Part shown: one piece after another, positions 41,531 to 50,683 of the stretch
How positions within the stretch are numbered: position 1 is the stretch's first letter
Layout of the letters: the number at the start of each line of letters is the position of its first letter
NCBI GenBank assembly: GCA_003599885.1
Contig: QZKW01000009.1
Span: 1 to 52,673 of the forward strand
Source: Desulfobacteraceae bacterium
GTDB lineage: Bacteria > Desulfobacterota > Desulfobacteria > Desulfobacterales > Desulfosalsimonadaceae
DNA: 52,673 nt
Reading direction: 5' to 3'
The notes under the pieces: generated by a model
What the model was told of the DNA's origin: nothing
The model's database searches: none
The model's input: the letters and a program-made list of their open reading frames with translations, nothing else
Program-made: the position numbers and the translations under genes

Positions 41531-42373
41531 TTATTTTCCTCCAAGAGCCTTGTACGCATAAAGGACATTCTGTAGTGCTGTCTTTTGATCGGACGTAATC
41601 GTTTTGTCCTTTCGATATTGACGCCCATTGAAACGAATAACGGCCTCCTTTGAGTCAATCACTGCCTTTATCATCTGCAAGTCGGATGCTGACAGATTTT
41701 CGTCATACCATTCCCATATCTTGCTGTCATTATCTCGTTCGAATTTGGTTCCGGTACGCTCAAATCGCTGGCCATCCGCAACAATAATAAATGACTCTAT
41801 AAAAAGCCAGTCTTCTGCGTAGTATTGGATTCTAAGTCGCAGCCAAGGAGCTACTGTACCGCTCTTGCCCATGTAAAGAAAGAACCCGTTTTGGTTGTTA
41901 TAGGCAGGAGACGATTTGTCTCTGTACCAATCAATTCCTTCTATCTTATCGGTATTCTTAGTCATCTTCTGGAGTGCGGTAGCGAGGCGACGTTCCTCTT
42001 GGGCCTTTTTAACTCGTTCGGCTTCCTTGTGTCGTGTTAGGGCGGTCTTCGATAGCTGTTTTATCTCTTTATCATCAAACTCGCGAAAGCGGTCGGCTTT
42101 ACGATGTGCGAGCAGATAGTCTTGCTTCTTCATCAGTTTTTGAATTTCTTGAATCACGCCGGTACGATTGCTTTCAAGTTCTGCTTTTAGCTTGGCATGA
42201 ACCCGAACTTTCATTGTCGCTTCTTCTTGCTGTTTTTGGATTCTCTCCTGTTCGCGGTGTTTTGCAATATCTTCATCGCTAGGCGCAAAGATGATGCCTA
42301 TGGCTATGCTAAATGCAATCAGACCAAGAAATCCCCAGATAAAGATCTTGAATAGCTTTTTAATGAACTCCAC
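41531..42373 (-). CDS. Membrane-anchored hypothetical protein
   Basis: A 280-residue protein with one N-terminal membrane segment (IFIWGFLGLIAFSIAIGIIF, residues 10-30), then a long charged coiled coil (about 35-150) and a globular C-terminal domain from about 160 (GIDWYRDKSS, FFLYMGKSG, LRLRIQYYAEDWLFIESF). I cannot name the family or predict a function. It is 72 bases from the next gene upstream in the same direction. Confidence 0.65.
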   Translation of the reverse strand: MEFIKKLFKIFIWGFLGLIAFSIAIGIIFAPSDEDIAKHREQERIQKQQEEATMKVRVHAKLKAELESNRTGVIQEIQKLMKKQDYLLAHRKADRFREFDDKEIKQLSKTALTRHKEAERVKKAQEERRLATALQKMTKNTDKIEGIDWYRDKSSPAYNNQNGFFLYMGKSGTVAPWLRLRIQYYAEDWLFIESFIIVADGQRFERTGTKFERDNDSKIWEWYDENLSASDLQMIKAVIDSKEAVIRFNGRQYRKDKTITSDQKTALQNVLYAYKALGGK

Positions 42374-42445
42374 GATTTAATCTCCAGTTGCTCAAAGTTT
42401 CTTTTCAACGGGTGCGATTTTTTGCGATTAGCTGCAAAAAACTTG

Positions 42446-43075
42446 TTAGGCTTTCATCCATTTTTTTAAGCGACCTTTGCCAATAGAAACAGATATTTGT
42501 TGATAGAGATTTTTATCAAATTTTCTGTTTGATTGATTCAGCTTATAAAGTGCATCAGCAAGCATATTGCGTGCTATTGTCGCGCCTGCTTGATTAAGGA
42601 AATTCAAAGCATAGGCATGAGCATAAGCTTCAGCTTTCAATAGCTGAATAGTAGGTTTATCTCCTAAAGAAAAGTTTATGGATTTTTGCATGTCTTCCAC
42701 ATGGCCAAGTTCGTGAAGTAATGAACACAATTGAAACAGAGATTTTAATTCTTCATAAGAATCTGCATGTAGGTTTGTTCCTATTATGGCAACGTCTTTT
42801 GGTAAAAAAATTACCTGCTTAATTTTGGAATCGTTCCGAATGCATATAGTTGCACCACGCATGTTTGATAATGATTTCAGACCCATTTTGGGGGGATATT
42901 GAAGTTCTTTATTAGAGAAATATATTGGCTCATATGATTCTAATCCAATATATGACAATTTTTCTCTTTCATCTTTTACATAAATTTCGTCAGATACGAA
43001 ATGGATAGAATCCACTTCAATTCCATTTCTTGATGTGAGTAATTCTTCAAATAATTTTTTATAATTACACATCAT
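42446..43075 (-). CDS. Putative zinc-metallopeptidase-like protein (HELGH)
   Basis: This 209-residue protein contains LLHELGHVEDM near residue 130, a HExxH zinc-binding signature, followed by an alanine/tyrosine-rich helix (KAEAYAHAYALNFL) that could provide the third ligand. The N-terminal half is beta-rich and unrecognised. ImmA/IrrE-like peptidases share this arrangement and cleave repressors, but the similarity here is limited to the motif. AT-rich composition relative to fhs suggests transfer. Confidence 0.6.
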   Translation of the reverse strand: MMCNYKKLFEELLTSRNGIEVDSIHFVSDEIYVKDEREKLSYIGLESYEPIYFSNKELQYPPKMGLKSLSNMRGATICIRNDSKIKQVIFLPKDVAIIGTNLHADSYEELKSLFQLCSLLHELGHVEDMQKSINFSLGDKPTIQLLKAEAYAHAYALNFLNQAGATIARNMLADALYKLNQSNRKFDKNLYQQISVSIGKGRLKKWMKA

Positions 43076-43435
43076 TCGATATACCTAACAATAAATAGTT
43101 GAGAACATGAGCATCCTGATTGCACCGGATTCGATTGATCGTCATCACAAGGCAAAGCTCCATAAAAGCGGTTTATAGCATTTTCTCAATTCAAAAACCA
43201 TGCTTTTATGAAACATTTCAGAATAATATCATTATATAATTTAAGGACACGTTGCCTTGAAATCCTCACCCGATCCCTTGTGCAACCGTGGACTGTGAAC
43301 CTGAAAACGAATCGGGTCATCTACGACTTCGTGCCCTTCGTGGTTCATTTTATTCTGACGGCCCAAAATAAAAAAGCCCGGCAGGTTTCCCTGCCGGGCT
43401 TTTACTTATCTAACTTCGGGTGTTCTTTTTAAAAA
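43076..43435. other. Gap between the HELGH gene and fhs
   Basis: No gene is supported; short frames here lack ribosome sites. The only clear feature is the fhs terminator at 43372-43403. The middle may be decayed sequence. Confidence 0.45.
43372..43403. terminator. Strong terminator after fhs
   Basis: GCCCGGCAGG (43376-43385) and CCTGCCGGGC (43390-43399) pair perfectly around TTTC, with A's on one side and T's on the other, so it works in both directions. Confidence 0.92.
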
Positions 43436-45199
43436 CTAGAACAGACCGGATACCTTGCCGGTTTCCGGATCAACATCAATGCGGCGGAAAGCCGGATCAG
43501 ATGCGGTTCCGGGCATCAGGCTGATGGTGCCTGCGCAGGGGCAGAGGAATTTCGCGCCGGAATAAATGAGTACGTCGCGAATGGGCAGACGCCATCCCTT
43601 GGGAACGCCTTTTCTGACCGGATCATGGGTCAGGGAAAGGTGGGATTTTACCATCATGGTGGCGAAATCAGCATATTTCGGATCTTTTTCCAGCATGTCG
43701 GCTTTGGTGGCCGCTTCCGGTGACCAGTCCACGCCGTCCGCACCGTATACTTCTTTGGCAATGAGTTCTACGCGGTCGCGCAGTTTCATTTCCAGCGGAT
43801 ACAGGAATTTGAAATCATTTCCGGCTTCGCAGGCATCAATAACCGCATCAGCAAATTCCAGAGCGCCTTCACCGCCCTTGAGCCAGTGGTTGGATTCTGC
43901 ACAGCGGGCGCCGGCGGCTTCCGCAATTCGTTTTACCAATGCCACTTCAGCGTCCGTATCGGTATAGAAACGGTTGACGCAGACCACCGGGTTGATGCCG
44001 GATTTCCGGATCACGCCGATGAGATGCACCATGTTTTCGCAGCCTTTTTCCACCAGTTCCAGGTTCTCTCTGGTGTAGGCTTCGTCAAGGGCCTTTCCGG
44101 CGACGACTCTGGGTCCGCCGCCGTGCATTTTAAGGGCGCGGATGGTGGCTGTCAGAATGGAGACATGAGGTTTCAGGCCGGAGAAGCGGCATTTCACGTT
44201 CCAGAATTTTTCAAATCCGATGTCAGCGGCAAAGCCGGACTCGGTGACATGGTAATCCCAGAGTTTCAATCCCACGCGGTCGGCGATGATGGAGCTCTGG
44301 CCCACGGCGATGTTGGCGAACGGGCCGGCATGCACGAGGCAGGGCTGATATTCGGCGGTGCTCATGAGGGTCGGGTTGATGGTGTTTCTCATGAAAGCGG
44401 CCATGGCGTTGCCGACTTCGAGGTCGCCGCAGGTAACCGGCTTGCCGCCCTTGTCAAACGCCACGGTGATGTTGTTGATGCGTTCCTTCAGGTCCGCCAT
44501 GTCGGTGGCGACAGCCAGAATGGCCATCAGCTCGGAGCCCACGGCAATGCCGAATTTGGACTGCATGGTATACCCGTCGGTGCGGCCGCCGATGCCGATG
44601 ATGATGTTTCTGAGGGCCTGTGCGCAGAAGTCGATGACCCAGCCGAATTCAACGCGGGTGGGGTCGATGTCCAGACGGCGCATTTTGGTGAGACGGGCCA
44701 GCTGCTCGTCATTGTAGTTGCGTTCATGCTGCATGCGGGCGGTCATGGCCACCATGCCCAGGTTGTGGGCGTTCATGATATCGTTGATGTCGCCGGTCAG
44801 GCCCAGGGAGAACTCGGTCATGGGAATCAGCAGGGAGTTTCCGCCGCCGGCCGCCGTGCCTTTTACGTTCATGGTGGGTCCGCCGGAAGGCTGACGAAGC
44901 GCGCCGCCGGAGTTTTTACCGCGGGCGCCTAAGCCCTCGATGAGGCCCAGAGACGTGGTGCTTTTGCCTTCGCCCAGAGGGGTCGGGGTGATGGCGGTTA
45001 CTTCAATGTATTTGCCGTCGGGTTTGTTTTCCAGCCGTTTAATGATTTTCAGGAAGTCCAGCTTGGACAGGCGGCCCATGGCCAGCATTTCGTCCGGCTC
45101 GAGTCCCAGTTTTTCTCTCCATTGTTCCGGCATGGGCATGTTTTTTTCCGCTTCTTCGGAAATCTGCCAGTCGGCCATTTTTGTTGCATCATAAGCCAT
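43436..45199 (-). CDS. fhs: Formate-tetrahydrofolate ligase
   Basis: This 587-residue ATP-dependent enzyme joins formate to tetrahydrofolate, the first folate step of the methyl branch of the Wood-Ljungdahl pathway. The nucleotide loop [14 protein letters not shown] near residue 73 and segments such as [19 protein letters not shown] and [13 protein letters not shown] are characteristic. Many complete-oxidising Desulfobacterales use the reversed pathway to oxidise acetyl-CoA. AAAGGAG precedes the start. It is a single-gene unit here with its own terminator. Confidence 0.97.
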   Translation of the reverse strand: MAYDATKMADWQISEEAEKNMPMPEQWREKLGLEPDEMLAMGRLSKLDFLKIIKRLENKPDGKYIEVTAITPTPLGEGKSTTSLGLIEGLGARGKNSGGALRQPSGGPTMNVKGTAAGGGNSLLIPMTEFSLGLTGDINDIMNAHNLGMVAMTARMQHERNYNDEQLARLTKMRRLDIDPTRVEFGWVIDFCAQALRNIIIGIGGRTDGYTMQSKFGIAVGSELMAILAVATDMADLKERINNITVAFDKGGKPVTCGDLEVGNAMAAFMRNTINPTLMSTAEYQPCLVHAGPFANIAVGQSSIIADRVGLKLWDYHVTESGFAADIGFEKFWNVKCRFSGLKPHVSILTATIRALKMHGGGPRVVAGKALDEAYTRENLELVEKGCENMVHLIGVIRKSGINPVVCVNRFYTDTDAEVALVKRIAEAAGARCAESNHWLKGGEGALEFADAVIDACEAGNDFKFLYPLEMKLRDRVELIAKEVYGADGVDWSPEAATKADMLEKDPKYADFATMMVKSHLSLTHDPVRKGVPKGWRLPIRDVLIYSGAKFLCPCAGTISLMPGTASDPAFRRIDVDPETGKVSGLF

Positions 45200-45353
45200 T
45201 GTTCTTTTCTCCTTTTGTTCAGGGTTAATACGCTAAGTTCCAATATTATTGAATAGTTACGCATTGCTATGATAAAATTTATCCCTTGTACCATTTAAAA
45301 AGGTCTTTGACAAGGGCAATATGGTTGTCGCTCAGGTTGAACCTGAAATTTTT

Positions 45354-47330
45354 TTACCCCTGAAACTGATGCAGCCGGTAATAAAACCCCTTTTGGTCCA
45401 TCAACTCGTCATGGGTGCCGGTTTCGATGATTCTGCCGCCATGCATCACGACAATCCGGTCGGCGGTCCGGGCGGTGCTGAGACGGTGGGCGATGATGAC
45501 CGATGTCCGGTTTTTCATCAGGTTTCCCAGCGCGTTCTGGATTTTGATTTCTGTTTCCGAGTCCACATACGACGTGGCCTCGTCAAAGATAATCAGGTCC
45601 GGGCTGTGGGCCAGGGCCCTGGCAATGGAGAGAAGCTGGCGCTCCCCGCTTGACAGGGAAGACCCCCCTTCGGTCATCAGGGTGTCCAGACCCTGGGGTA
45701 GCCGGTCAATAAAATTTTTGCAATAAGCGGCTTCCAGAATTTCAATCATTTCCTTGTCCGTAAAGCCGTTTGTCTCCGGGAAAATATTGTTCCGGATGCT
45801 GGTGGAGAAAATATAGGGATCCTGGGTCACGATGGCGATGCGTGACCGCAAGTCCGCGAGTTTAAAATTCCGGATGTCGGTTCCGTTAATGCGGATCGCG
45901 CCGGAATCCGGATCATAAAACCGCAATAGAAGGTTCACCAGGGAGGTTTTTCCGGCCCCGGTGGGGCCGACAATGGACAGGGCTTCTCCGGCGCGTATAG
46001 ACAAGGAGATGCCGTCTAAAACCGTTTCACCGGGAACATAGGAAAAGGAAACATTGTCCAGGTGAAACGACAGGGAACGGTCGGGTACCCGGGCCTGAGC
46101 CCCGGCTTTGGGTTCCGGGACTCTTGTGTTGTCATCCAGGATTAAAAACATCCGTTCCGCTGAAGACAGGGCGTTTAGGGTGATGTTATATTTTTCAGCG
46201 ATATCCCGGATGGGCCGGAAGAACATCTTGATGTAGGAAATAAAGACCACCAGAGTGCCCAGGGAAATGCGCCCGTCAATGATTCTGCCGCCGCCGTAAT
46301 AAATGACGATGGCCAGGGCGATGGAACTCATCAGTTCCATCAGCGGCATGAACAGGGCAAACACCGTTATCTGCTGCATGCCGGCCCGGTAATGTTCCTG
46401 GTTTATTTTTTGAAATAACCGGTGATTGGCTTTTTCCTGCCCGAAAAGCTGGATGACCTGCATGCCGCCGATGGTTTCCGAGAACTTGGTGTTGATTTCG
46501 GCGATTTTGACGCGAAGGGTACGGAACGCCTGACGGGCGGAGGTGGTGAATTTCCAGGATACGAAAAAAACAAAGGGGAACACCGTATAGACCGCGAGCG
46601 ACAGCCGCCAGTCAATGGAAAACAGCACCACGGTGATGGCCGTCAGCATAAACAGGTCCTTGATGACAAAGACCAGAACAGAAGTGAACATTTCATGCAT
46701 GTTCTGGGTGTCGCTGGTTACCCGTGTCACGAGGCGGCCCACAGGGTTGCGGGTAAAAAACTGAACCGACAGCCGCTGGATGTGGGTGAACAGCTCCATC
46801 CGCAGGTCGTGCATCATCATCTGGCCCGCATATTCCATAATGAGCGTATTGATGAAATTTAAAAAAAAGCTGATGATGACAATTCCCAGCAGCCAGACCG
46901 ATGCCCAGGCAACGCCGGCGAGGTCCTTTTTGCGAAGGATTACCATCTCGTCTGCCGCCAGTTCATGGAATTTCTCATAAGCGATGACGGCTTCAGGGCC
47001 TTTGATCTGGAAAAGACCGGGATGTGCCCGGACAATGTCATGGGTTCCGGGATCGGACAGGCTGAAGGTGAGCTGCCGCGCCGGGAGCGGGACCGGATCA
47101 GCGTTTTGGCCGGATGTCATGATATTTTCGGGAACGATGTAGCGGTCGATGGCGATTTTGGTGATGTAAGGGATGCTCATTTCCGTGCCCGTGATCAGGA
47201 CAATCAGCACGAAGGCCCAGGTGAACAGCTTCCGGTAGGGCTTCAGATAAGGGGTTAGTTTTTTTAACATGCCGAAATCTTGAGCCTTACCGAGTTTTTT
47301 TTCTTCAAAAAAAGATGAGGGCGAGTTCAT
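45354..47330 (-). CDS. ABC exporter half, catalytically complete
   Basis: This 658-residue protein has six membrane segments and a C-terminal ATPase: GPTGAGKT Walker A, signature LSSGERQ, Walker B LIIFDEATS with the catalytic glutamate, and H-loop IAHRLST. Between membrane segments 1 and 2 lies an extra periplasmic loop of about 75 residues. Its start overlaps the end of the 47327 gene by four bases. The pair resembles heterodimeric exporters such as LmrCD or TM287/288; substrates of that class are hydrophobic compounds or lipids. Confidence 0.92.
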   Translation of the reverse strand: MNSPSSFFEEKKLGKAQDFGMLKKLTPYLKPYRKLFTWAFVLIVLITGTEMSIPYITKIAIDRYIVPENIMTSGQNADPVPLPARQLTFSLSDPGTHDIVRAHPGLFQIKGPEAVIAYEKFHELAADEMVILRKKDLAGVAWASVWLLGIVIISFFLNFINTLIMEYAGQMMMHDLRMELFTHIQRLSVQFFTRNPVGRLVTRVTSDTQNMHEMFTSVLVFVIKDLFMLTAITVVLFSIDWRLSLAVYTVFPFVFFVSWKFTTSARQAFRTLRVKIAEINTKFSETIGGMQVIQLFGQEKANHRLFQKINQEHYRAGMQQITVFALFMPLMELMSSIALAIVIYYGGGRIIDGRISLGTLVVFISYIKMFFRPIRDIAEKYNITLNALSSAERMFLILDDNTRVPEPKAGAQARVPDRSLSFHLDNVSFSYVPGETVLDGISLSIRAGEALSIVGPTGAGKTSLVNLLLRFYDPDSGAIRINGTDIRNFKLADLRSRIAIVTQDPYIFSTSIRNNIFPETNGFTDKEMIEILEAAYCKNFIDRLPQGLDTLMTEGGSSLSSGERQLLSIARALAHSPDLIIFDEATSYVDSETEIKIQNALGNLMKNRTSVIIAHRLSTARTADRIVVMHGGRIIETGTHDELMDQKGFYYRLHQFQG

Positions 47331-49120
47331 TCTTGCACACTCCTTTCCTGAACCCGCTGGATGGCATGGGAGGCGGCATAGTAGTTATTGGCGGCAACCA
47401 GTTCGCTGTGAGCGCCGGATTCCACTATATGGCCGTCTTCGAGCACAATGATGCGGTCGGCAAAGGAAACAGCCGAAATCCGATGGGAAACGATGAGGGT
47501 GGTTTTCACTTTTGCAAGCGAGCGGATGGTGTCGATAATCGCGGCTTCGGTCTGGGCATCCACCTGGCCGACCGGATCATCGAGCAGAAGAAACGGCGGG
47601 TCCTGGATCAGGGCCCGGGCCAGCACCATGCGCTGCTTTTGGCCCCCGGACAGGACCACGCCTTTTTCCCCGACTATGGTGTCGAATCCGTGGGGGAACC
47701 GGGTGATAGTGTCGTAAAGCGCTGCGGCCCGGGTGGCTTTGATGAGTTTTTCTTCAGCCACCGGTTCGCCGAAAGTCAGGTTGTCCCGGATGGTGCCGGA
47801 AAACAAAAAAGGTTCCTGGGACACAAACCCGATGTTTTTTCTGAGACCCGTGAGCGCTAACTGCCGGATGTCAATATCGTCTATGGTGATGGTGCCGGAA
47901 GATATGTCGTAGATCCGGGGAATCAGCTGGAGCAGGGTGGTTTTGCCGCTGCCCTGGGGGCCGACGATGCCGAGAACCGAACCGGGGGGGACAGTGAAAC
48001 TGATATCCGTTAACACGATGGGCTTTTTATTCGGCTCCGGCTGGCTCTTAAGGCCCGACGGGTCGGCCAGATAGTATAAGGACGGAAAGGTGAAGGAAAC
48101 ACGGTGAAATTCAATTTTTCCCGGCTCTGGGTTCCTGGATTGGGGAGCCGGATTTTCAAGGATTTCCGGCCGGGTATCAAGGATTCTATTGATGCGGTCA
48201 AGGGAGGCGGCTCCCCGCTGGATCAGGTTGGTCAGCCATCCCATGGCCATCATGGGCCAGGTCAGCAGATTGAGATAGCTGATAAACGCGACAAAGTCGC
48301 CGGGTGAAATTTCCATGGTAATGGCCTGCCGTCCGCCGAGAAACAGGACAATGGCCTGGCTCAGGTTGGTGAACAGCACCATAAACGGGAAAAAAGCGCC
48401 GGTGATTTTCACCAGTTTGAGATTTTCCCGGACGTATTTTTTTGAAACATCCCGGACCCGGTCGGCCTCCCGTTGTTCGCGGTTAAAGGCTTTGACAATC
48501 CGGATGCCGGAAAAGCTTTCCCGGACCGACTCGGTGATGTCTGAAAAAATTCCCTGGACCCGGGTGTACCGCCGGTGCATTTTTTTCCCGAAACTCCGGG
48601 CCATCCACACAATGAACGGCATGGGAATCAGGGCGAACAGGGTCAGCCGGACGTTGATGTAGGCCATAAAACAGATGGCCATGCTTCCCAGAAATACGGC
48701 GTCGGTCAGGGCCACCATCCCCATGCCCACGGACATTCGGATGTTGTTGATATCGTTGGTGGCATGGGCCATCAGGTCCCCGGTTTTGGTGTGGTTGAAA
48801 TAGTTGGCGGAAAGGGTCTGGATATGAAAAAACAGCCGGTCCCGCAGTTTTTTTTCCACCACTCGCGAGGTGCCGATGAGCAGCCGCCGCCACACGAACC
48901 GCAATACGGTCATGACGCCTGCAATCGCAAGGATCTGGCCTGCATAGACGGCAAGCCGGAGGCCGTCGAATTGTAAAGCGGTCAGATCGTCCACCGCCCA
49001 TTTTATGACTCTCGGGATAAGCAGCTGAAGGGTATCCACCACCATCAGGCAGAGGACGCCGCAAAGGATTAAATGGCGGCGCTGATAAAAATAGGGCTTG
49101 ATTAAATTAAATGATTTCAT
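47327..49120 (-). CDS. ABC exporter half, degenerate ATP site
   Basis: A 597-residue partner of the 45354 protein with six membrane segments and an ATPase domain: GPQGSGKTT, LSGGQKQ, and Walker B FLLLDDP, where aspartate replaces the catalytic glutamate. That replacement is the hallmark of the inactive site in heterodimeric exporters. The four-base overlap (ATGA) with the next gene supports equal expression. No regulator adjoins. Confidence 0.92.
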   Translation of the reverse strand: MKSFNLIKPYFYQRRHLILCGVLCLMVVDTLQLLIPRVIKWAVDDLTALQFDGLRLAVYAGQILAIAGVMTVLRFVWRRLLIGTSRVVEKKLRDRLFFHIQTLSANYFNHTKTGDLMAHATNDINNIRMSVGMGMVALTDAVFLGSMAICFMAYINVRLTLFALIPMPFIVWMARSFGKKMHRRYTRVQGIFSDITESVRESFSGIRIVKAFNREQREADRVRDVSKKYVRENLKLVKITGAFFPFMVLFTNLSQAIVLFLGGRQAITMEISPGDFVAFISYLNLLTWPMMAMGWLTNLIQRGAASLDRINRILDTRPEILENPAPQSRNPEPGKIEFHRVSFTFPSLYYLADPSGLKSQPEPNKKPIVLTDISFTVPPGSVLGIVGPQGSGKTTLLQLIPRIYDISSGTITIDDIDIRQLALTGLRKNIGFVSQEPFLFSGTIRDNLTFGEPVAEEKLIKATRAAALYDTITRFPHGFDTIVGEKGVVLSGGQKQRMVLARALIQDPPFLLLDDPVGQVDAQTEAAIIDTIRSLAKVKTTLIVSHRISAVSFADRIIVLEDGHIVESGAHSELVAANNYYAASHAIQRVQERSVQE

Positions 49121-49344
49121 CCGATTTTTTTTGCTATAGTCATCAATTTCTTTTAAGTGTCAAAACCATAGAAACATCTTTTTTGAAAAAAAATGTCAAT
49201 CTCTTTTATTTGTCCATTGTTATCAACCGGCTGATGTTTTAAAGTGCAATTTATGCTTTTGATATTTTGGCGTTAACCTGATAATTGAATTATTTATTAT
49301 CAAGAATTGGATTAGTGCGCTGTCCTGGCGCAGGAGTATTTTAG

Positions 49345-50586
49345 ATGGGTGTTGAGTTTTTTTTATTATTTATTTTTTTGATACTGTCAGGTTTTTTTTC
49401 AGCGTCGGAGACCGCCCTTTTTTCCATCGGCAAGGCCAAGGCCAGATATCTCGCAAGAGAGTCGAGCCCGGCCACGGATCTGATACTTAAAATGAAAGAA
49501 GATCCCCATACGCTTCTCACGACCATTCTCATCGGCAACAATCTCGTCAATATCAGCGCTTCATCCCTGGCCACGGCGATTTCCATCAATTTTTTTTCAG
49601 CCCAAACAAACGGCCATGAAATCAGCAATGCAGTGGGTATCGCCACCGGCGTGATGACCATGCTCATTCTGGTGTTTGGGGAAATTTTTCCTAAATCCGT
49701 GGCTGCCCGGAACAACGTCATGATCGCGCGGGTGGTGATATTTCCGCTTTACTGGATGTCCTTTGCTTTTTATCCGGTCATTATATTTTTAAATTTCATT
49801 CCCAAGCTGGCGGGCCGGGTGGCGTCCGCGCCGGGCGTGACTGAAGAAGAGTTGATGTCCTTTGTGGAGGTGGTCCACGATGAGGGCCAGATCAACCCGG
49901 AAGAAAAAGAACTCATCAACAACATCATCAAGCTCGATGACATCAGTGTGTCGTATATCATGACCCCCAGTGCGGACATGTTTGTCATCGACAAGTCCGA
50001 TGAACCCCATCTGGACCAGATCATCGAATCCGGTTTCACGCGGATCCCGGTGATTGACGGCGACATAGACCATATCGTCGGCATGGTGCATATCAAGGAC
50101 CTGTTCCGGCAGCATACCAAGGGGGACGGGTCCATTGACCTGGAAAAAATCATGCGGGAGCCGCATTTCGTGCCGGAAAACAAAAAACTTGACCAGCTGC
50201 TCAACCAGTTTCGGAGTCGCAAGGACCATGCGGCCATTGCGGTGAACGAATATGGAGAGGTCACGGGGATTGTCACGCTGGAAGACGTGCTGGAGGTCAT
50301 TGTGGGTGATATCATGGATGAAACCGATATCATCCAGCAGCCGGTGGTCCAGATCCGCAATAAGGAATGGCTGGTGCTCGGTGCTGCGGATATCGAGACC
50401 ATTAATCAGGCCATTCAAATGAACATCCCCGCTTCCACGGAATATGAGACATTTTCCGGTTATGTGCTGGAACAGATCGGAAAAATTCCTGTTGAAAAAG
50501 AGCAGATCGTTATCGACCGGTACCTCCTTACGGTGAATGAAATGGACGGCAACCGCATTAAAACGTTTATCGTGAAACGCCGATGA
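49345..50586 (+). CDS. CorC/HlyC-family (CNNM) membrane protein
   Basis: The 413-residue protein has a DUF21 membrane domain (residues 1-180, GFFSASETALFS, TTILIGNNLVNI, LVFGEIFPKSVA), paired CBS domains (about 200-325, IMTP, RIPVIDGD, GIVTLEDVLEVIVGDI) and a CorC-HlyC end. CNNM-type members export Mg2+ and related ions, with the CBS pair sensing ATP-Mg. Often called hemolysin-related by mistake. It is divergent from the ABC genes across 224 bases with no other feature. Confidence 0.93.
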   Translation: MGVEFFLLFIFLILSGFFSASETALFSIGKAKARYLARESSPATDLILKMKEDPHTLLTTILIGNNLVNISASSLATAISINFFSAQTNGHEISNAVGIATGVMTMLILVFGEIFPKSVAARNNVMIARVVIFPLYWMSFAFYPVIIFLNFIPKLAGRVASAPGVTEEELMSFVEVVHDEGQINPEEKELINNIIKLDDISVSYIMTPSADMFVIDKSDEPHLDQIIESGFTRIPVIDGDIDHIVGMVHIKDLFRQHTKGDGSIDLEKIMREPHFVPENKKLDQLLNQFRSRKDHAAIAVNEYGEVTGIVTLEDVLEVIVGDIMDETDIIQQPVVQIRNKEWLVLGAADIETINQAIQMNIPASTEYETFSGYVLEQIGKIPVEKEQIVIDRYLLTVNEMDGNRIKTFIVKRR

Positions 50587-50683
50587 CCGGCGGCGGTTTC
50601 CTGTCGTGACACGGCGCCTGTCACCGGTTTTAATTAATCTGATTCATTGACTTTACTTTTTCCCCCTGTTATCGAGTCAATCT

